The notes beneath the pieces are model-generated. The model had not been told where the DNA came from, made no database searches, and was given only the letters and a program-made list of their open reading frames with translations. A DNA stretch of 18,699 bases from Fidelibacterota bacterium SCGC AAA160-B08. Lineage in GTDB: Bacteria; Fidelibacterota; Marinisomatia; Marinisomatales; Marinisomataceae. The stretch lies in NCBI GenBank assembly GCA_000402755.1, contig AQSD01000012.1, forward strand, positions 1 to 18,699, read 5' to 3'. Of the stretch, positions 15,474 through 18,699 are shown in pieces. The first letter of the stretch is position 1. The number at the start of each line of letters is the position of its first letter. The position numbers were made by a program, and so were the translations under genes.

Positions 15474-16481
15474 ATGAAAGTAATGGCAGAGTATATATGG
15501 ATGGACGGGCATCAGCCTACACAAAAACTTCGTTCAAAAACAAAAATTCTAAATAAAAAAATATCTTCCGTTTCAGAATTACCAGAATGGGGATTTGATG
15601 GTTCTAGCACTAATCAAGCAGAAGGTAATTTTAGCGACTGCCTACTAAAGCCAGTATGGCTATGCAAAGATCCGATTCGTGGGAAAGAAAATATCCTTGT
15701 CATGTGCGAGGTAATGAACGCAGACGGTTCAGTACATGCTTCAAATACTAGAGCACATTTAAGAAAAATAGAAGAAAAATTTTCTAAAGAAAATATATGG
15801 TTTGGAATAGAGCAAGAATATACATTTTTTGAAGGCCGCAATCCTCTTGGTTGGCCTGAAGGTGGTTATCCAGCACCACAAGGACCTTTTTATTGTGGGG
15901 TAGGTGCAGATGAAGCATTTGGCCGTGAAATTGTTGAAGACCATTTAGATTTATGTCTTGAGGCGGGACTAGAATTGTCTGGGATTAATGCCGAAGTAAT
16001 GCCAGGTCAATGGGAATATCAAATTGGACCACTTGGACCGTTAGAAGTAGCAGATCAGATGTGGATTTCAAGATGGTTGCTTTATAGAATATCTGAAGAT
16101 TATGGAGTAAGCGCAACATTGCACCCAAAGCCTGTAAAAGGCGATTGGAATGGAGCGGGAGCACATATAAACTTTAGCACTCAGTCTATGCGAGAAAAAG
16201 GCGGCCTAAAGGTTATCGAAGATGCCTGCGAAAAGCTTAGAAAAAAACATGATGAACATATTGCCGTTTATGGCGCTCATAACGAGGAAAGATTGACAGG
16301 CGACCATGAAACACAATCAATTTCTGAATTTAGCTATGGTGTAAGCGATCGTGGCGCATCTATTAGAATACCAATGCAAACTTCTAATGATGGGTATGGG
16401 TATCTTGAAGATCGACGACCATCTTCTAATATGGATCCATATCAAGCTTGTGCAATATTGATTGAAACTACCTGTAGTTAA
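15474..16481 (+). CDS. glnII: Glutamine synthetase, type II (eukaryote-like)
   Basis: ATP-dependent ligation of ammonia to glutamate. At 335 residues it is the short type II form rather than the roughly 470-residue GlnA. Motifs in order: EYIWMDG (6-12), EWGFDGSSTNQA (38-49), GIEQEYTFFE (111-120) with metal-binding glutamates, INAEVMPGQWEYQIGP (171-186), HPKPVKGDWNGAGAHINFST (217-236), the ATP/Glu loop HNEERLTGDHET (269-280), and GASIRIP (294-300). The ending YLEDRRPSSNMDPYQACAILIETT is typical. Type II enzymes are not adenylylated like GlnA and here no regulator gene sits beside it. mutY follows after 20 bases and may be cotranscribed. The intergenic region to the left is only 55 bases, with no convincing promoter spacing. 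Confidence 0.96.
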   Translation: MKVMAEYIWMDGHQPTQKLRSKTKILNKKISSVSELPEWGFDGSSTNQAEGNFSDCLLKPVWLCKDPIRGKENILVMCEVMNADGSVHASNTRAHLRKIEEKFSKENIWFGIEQEYTFFEGRNPLGWPEGGYPAPQGPFYCGVGADEAFGREIVEDHLDLCLEAGLELSGINAEVMPGQWEYQIGPLGPLEVADQMWISRWLLYRISEDYGVSATLHPKPVKGDWNGAGAHINFSTQSMREKGGLKVIEDACEKLRKKHDEHIAVYGAHNEERLTGDHETQSISEFSYGVSDRGASIRIPMQTSNDGYGYLEDRRPSSNMDPYQACAILIETTCS

Positions 16482-16501
16482 CGATAGAAGAGATGTAGTT
16501 T

Positions 16502-17536
16502 ATGCTCTCAACACAGCTACTTTCTTGGTATTCAAAAAATAAGAGAGACCTTCCATGGAGACTCACTAAAGATCCATATAAAATTTGGATTTCAGAAATC
16601 ATGTTACAACAAACACAAGTGGTAACTGTTATTCCTTATTATAAAAAATGGATGAATAGTTTTCCAGATATCCAGACATTAGCAAATGCTGACTATAATT
16701 ATGTATTAAAGCATTGGGAAGGACTTGGATATTATTCTCGATGTAAAAATATTCACTTAACAGCAAATGCATTAGACAATAATTTTCCAAATACATTCAA
16801 TGAACTTATTAGATTGCCGGGCATTGGCGAATATACAGCAAAAACTATTTTAGCTATTGCATTTAATCAACCCGAAGTGGGGGTAGATACTAATTTAGAA
16901 CGTATTGGTTTTAGATTATTAGGATTAAAAAAGAAATCAAAGTTTAATAATAATAGAGTTAAAAAATTTCTTGAAACGAAACAAGATCAAACAAATCCAG
17001 GGGATTTTAACCAGGCGTTAATGGATTTAGGTAGTAATTTTTGTCAAGCAAAAGCAGTCGATTGCGATCCTTGTCCTATTACTAGTCATTGTAAAGCTAC
17101 ATCAAAAGAGAGTCCTCTAGACTATCCGGAAATAAAAAAGAGTAAGCCTATTCCAGAAATCAAAGTAGCGGTTTGTATTATTTTTTATAATAAGAAACTA
17201 CTTCTTATGCAACGACCAACGAATAAAATGCTTGGAGGGCTATGGGAGTTCCCAGGAGGAAAAATTGAAGTAGGAGAATTAAAAAAGGATGCTGTAATCC
17301 GAGAAATTAAAGAAGAAACTAATCTGTCAATTAAGAGTGTAGAATATATTGGAGAAGTCAAACACCAATACAGTCATTTTAAAGTCACCATATCATTGTT
17401 TTCTCATAATATTGACAATATTAACTCCCTTAAAATTAAAGAAAATTATATATGGACTACTATGAAGGGGTTAAATAAGTTTGCTTTGCCGAAAGCAAAC
17501 TACAAGATGCTAGAACTCTTAAATAAAAATATATAA
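16502..17536 (+). CDS. mutY: A/G-specific adenine glycosylase MutY fused to a Nudix-box domain
   Basis: Removes adenine mispaired with 8-oxoguanine. The 344 residues comprise an HhH-GPD glycosylase domain and a C-terminal MutT-like domain. N-terminal part: SEIMLQQTQV with general acid E32, HWEGLGYYSR, HhH LPGIGEYTAKTI (105-116), catalytic D129 in VDTN (usual VDGN), and the [4Fe-4S] set C181-x6-C188-x2-C191-x5-C197. C-terminal part (from about 220): MQRPTNKMLGGLWEFPGG, then a nearly perfect Nudix box, G253-x5-E259-x7-R267-E268-I-x-E271-E272-x-N274-L, and Y290-S-H, matching the F-S-H element by which MutY senses 8-oxoG. E. coli MutY lacks the Nudix catalytic residues, so this protein may also hydrolyse a nucleotide. 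plsC starts two bases after the stop. Confidence 0.93.
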   Translation: MLSTQLLSWYSKNKRDLPWRLTKDPYKIWISEIMLQQTQVVTVIPYYKKWMNSFPDIQTLANADYNYVLKHWEGLGYYSRCKNIHLTANALDNNFPNTFNELIRLPGIGEYTAKTILAIAFNQPEVGVDTNLERIGFRLLGLKKKSKFNNNRVKKFLETKQDQTNPGDFNQALMDLGSNFCQAKAVDCDPCPITSHCKATSKESPLDYPEIKKSKPIPEIKVAVCIIFYNKKLLLMQRPTNKMLGGLWEFPGGKIEVGELKKDAVIREIKEETNLSIKSVEYIGEVKHQYSHFKVTISLFSHNIDNINSLKIKENYIWTTMKGLNKFALPKANYKMLELLNKNI

Positions 17537-17538
17537 TT

Positions 17539-18261
17539 ATGATTAATATATTAACAAAAATACTATCTCTTTTCATTCTTGTAATCTTTTTCCCTCTTTT
17601 TGCTTTAATGCTTATTTCGGTGATTATCTTCAGCTATATAACGCATCCTAAAAATACATATCCTTTCCTTGTTCCAATCAGCGCTAGAGTGATTATGTTA
17701 AGTGGTTTGCAATGGTTTAGCGTAAAAGGTAAGGTACCCCACAAAAAAGATGGGCCATATTTATTCATGTTTAACCATGAGTCAATGTTTGATGTGTTAA
17801 TGTTAGCTGGAGGTATTCCATACTATATTAATGCTATTGGTTGGGAAGGTGTGTTTAAAATTCCATTATTTGGGTTTATGGCAAAACGATATGGCGCATA
17901 TGCTATCACACACGATAATACAGATAAAGCAAAAGCGACACTAAAAGCAGCAGAAAAAATATTACTACAAGATAAAGATTCAATGGTGCTTTCACCCGAA
18001 GGCCAGCGTACAATTACTGGCGAAATGGGAGAATTTAAAAAAGGTGGTTTTCATTTTGCCAAAGCAACTAATGCAACTATTGTTCCTGTTGGTTTAATTG
18101 GAGCTTATAGAGCCAATAAACGAACAAGCTGGACAATAAATCCAGGTAGACTAACTCTTGTATTCGGTGATCCAATTACTGCGGAAGACTATTCTAATCT
18201 TTCGGTTGAAGAATTGAGAGATGTCACTAAAGAGCGCATAGGTAGTTTAATACAAGCTTAA
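17539..18261 (+). CDS. plsC: 1-acyl-sn-glycerol-3-phosphate acyltransferase (PlsC family)
   Basis: Membrane-associated acyltransferase of the LPLAT family, expected to add the second acyl chain in phosphatidic acid synthesis. The 240 residues begin with a strongly hydrophobic segment (about 3-34). The catalytic motif H80-x4-D85 lies in FNHESMFD. GWEGVFKIPLFGFMAKRYGA (101-120) is the acyl-acceptor region, and SPEGQRTITGEMGEFKKGGFHFA (from 152) matches the usual FPEGTRS...FKKG block with Gln for Thr. IVPVGLIGAYRA fits the last motif. It is two bases downstream of mutY, so probably cotranscribed. The stop codon is shared in TTAA with the converging MFS gene. Other lysophospholipid acyltransferases are possible. 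Confidence 0.88.
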   Translation: MINILTKILSLFILVIFFPLFALMLISVIIFSYITHPKNTYPFLVPISARVIMLSGLQWFSVKGKVPHKKDGPYLFMFNHESMFDVLMLAGGIPYYINAIGWEGVFKIPLFGFMAKRYGAYAITHDNTDKAKATLKAAEKILLQDKDSMVLSPEGQRTITGEMGEFKKGGFHFAKATNATIVPVGLIGAYRANKRTSWTINPGRLTLVFGDPITAEDYSNLSVEELRDVTKERIGSLIQA

Positions 18262-18699
18262 TTTAAGTATTTAATTTTTGGATGCATCAAACCAGCTATT
18301 CCACATGCTCCTGCAAGTATACCAAAGATTAAGAATATAGTTTTAATTGCAAAAAATTCTGCCATTACTCCAATCATTCCACTAGATACTGCAGTCATAC
18401 TAAGAATAGATATAGAAATGATAGCAAAAATTCTTCCCAACATTTTTTCTGGTATATGTTTTTGCATAATAGAAACACGAGATATGATTAAAAATGGTAT
18501 ACCAACGCCATGTAAAATTGAGAAAAAATTAAGCTGATCCATACTTTCTACAAAATAGTATAAACAAAAACTTGCACCATCGATAAACAAGCCTAGTAAA
18601 AACAATAAACCATGGGTAACGCGACTTCCTATGCCATATACCATAGCTGTGCCTAGTAACATCCCAAGACCAAGGTATGCTTCTACTAAAGCAAAGTCG
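18258..18699 (-). CDS. Major facilitator superfamily transporter, C-terminal part (5' end beyond window)
   Basis: The frame is open to the right window edge: at least twelve codons (DFALVEAYLGLG) lie upstream of the first in-window ATG at 18662, so the true start is outside. The visible 147 residues consist of hydrophobic helices with short polar loops. RVSIMQKHIPEKMLGRIFAI fits the cytoplasmic loop of MFS exporters (a Q-x-x-x-P-x-x-x-x-GR pattern as in the EntS-like MFS_3 group), followed by ISILSMTAVSSGMIGVMAEF and a last helix FLIFGILAGACGIAG. The substrate cannot be inferred. It converges on plsC with a 4-base stop overlap. Confidence 0.8.
   Translation of the reverse strand, partial: DFALVEAYLGLGMLLGTAMVYGIGSRVTHGLLFLLGLFIDGASFCLYYFVESMDQLNFFSILHGVGIPFLIISRVSIMQKHIPEKMLGRIFAIISISILSMTAVSSGMIGVMAEFFAIKTIFLIFGILAGACGIAGLMHPKIKYLN

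Noticed and set aside
1..18699. Search for CRISPR arrays, insertion sequences, prophage clusters, toxin-antitoxin or defence systems
   Set aside because: No regularly spaced repeats, transposase motifs, inverted-repeat ends or system-like clusters of unknown genes were seen; the window is almost wholly core genes.

Overview
The window is about 18.7 kb of AT-rich DNA (roughly one third G+C by eye) from a bacterium, and nearly all of it is core housekeeping genes packed end to end. The fused IspD-IspF protein, YqgE, and the order ispE - tRNA-Gln - prs - rplY - pth with ychF nearby fit a Gram-negative lineage. That gene order is known from Proteobacteria, and IspDF fusions are best known from alpha- and epsilonproteobacteria. 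A K+-dependent-type membrane pyrophosphatase and a eukaryote-like type II glutamine synthetase do not settle the phylum, so I leave it open. Overlapping start/stop codons, convergent genes sharing a TTAA stop, and no gene-free stretch longer than about 115 bases point to a streamlined genome.

Left end (1-2582): ychF runs leftwards off the edge, missing only its last few codons. Diverging from it is an enoyl-ACP-reductase-like SDR gene. That gene converges on yqgE across a 114-base spacer whose composition differs from its surroundings.

Centre (2666-14984): a rightward block of uvrA, ruvB, queA, ispDF, ispE, tRNA-Gln(UUG), prs, rplY, pth, hppA, rpsF, rpsR and rplI. From queA to rplI almost every junction is an overlap or a gap of under 15 bases, which suggests long cotranscription. 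The functions are DNA repair and recombination (uvrA, ruvB), queuosine tRNA modification (queA), three MEP-pathway steps to isoprenoids (IspD, IspF, IspE), PRPP synthesis (prs), ribosomal proteins (bL25, bS6, bS18, bL9), peptidyl-tRNA recycling (pth), and a pyrophosphate-driven ion pump (hppA) that could use the PPi made by biosynthesis.

Right end (14981-18699): an unrecognised leftward gene with a possible zinc site overlaps the end of rplI. It diverges from a rightward run of glnII, a mutY fused to a Nudix domain, and a plsC-like acyltransferase. The last meets, stop codon on stop codon, the C-terminal part of a leftward MFS transporter that runs off the right edge.

I see no CRISPR array, insertion sequence, prophage, toxin-antitoxin or defence island. 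The most unusual items are the MutY with an intact Nudix box, the 145-residue unknown protein, the spacer between the SDR gene and yqgE, and the tRNA wedged between two reading frames. None of these amounts to a demonstrable new system.
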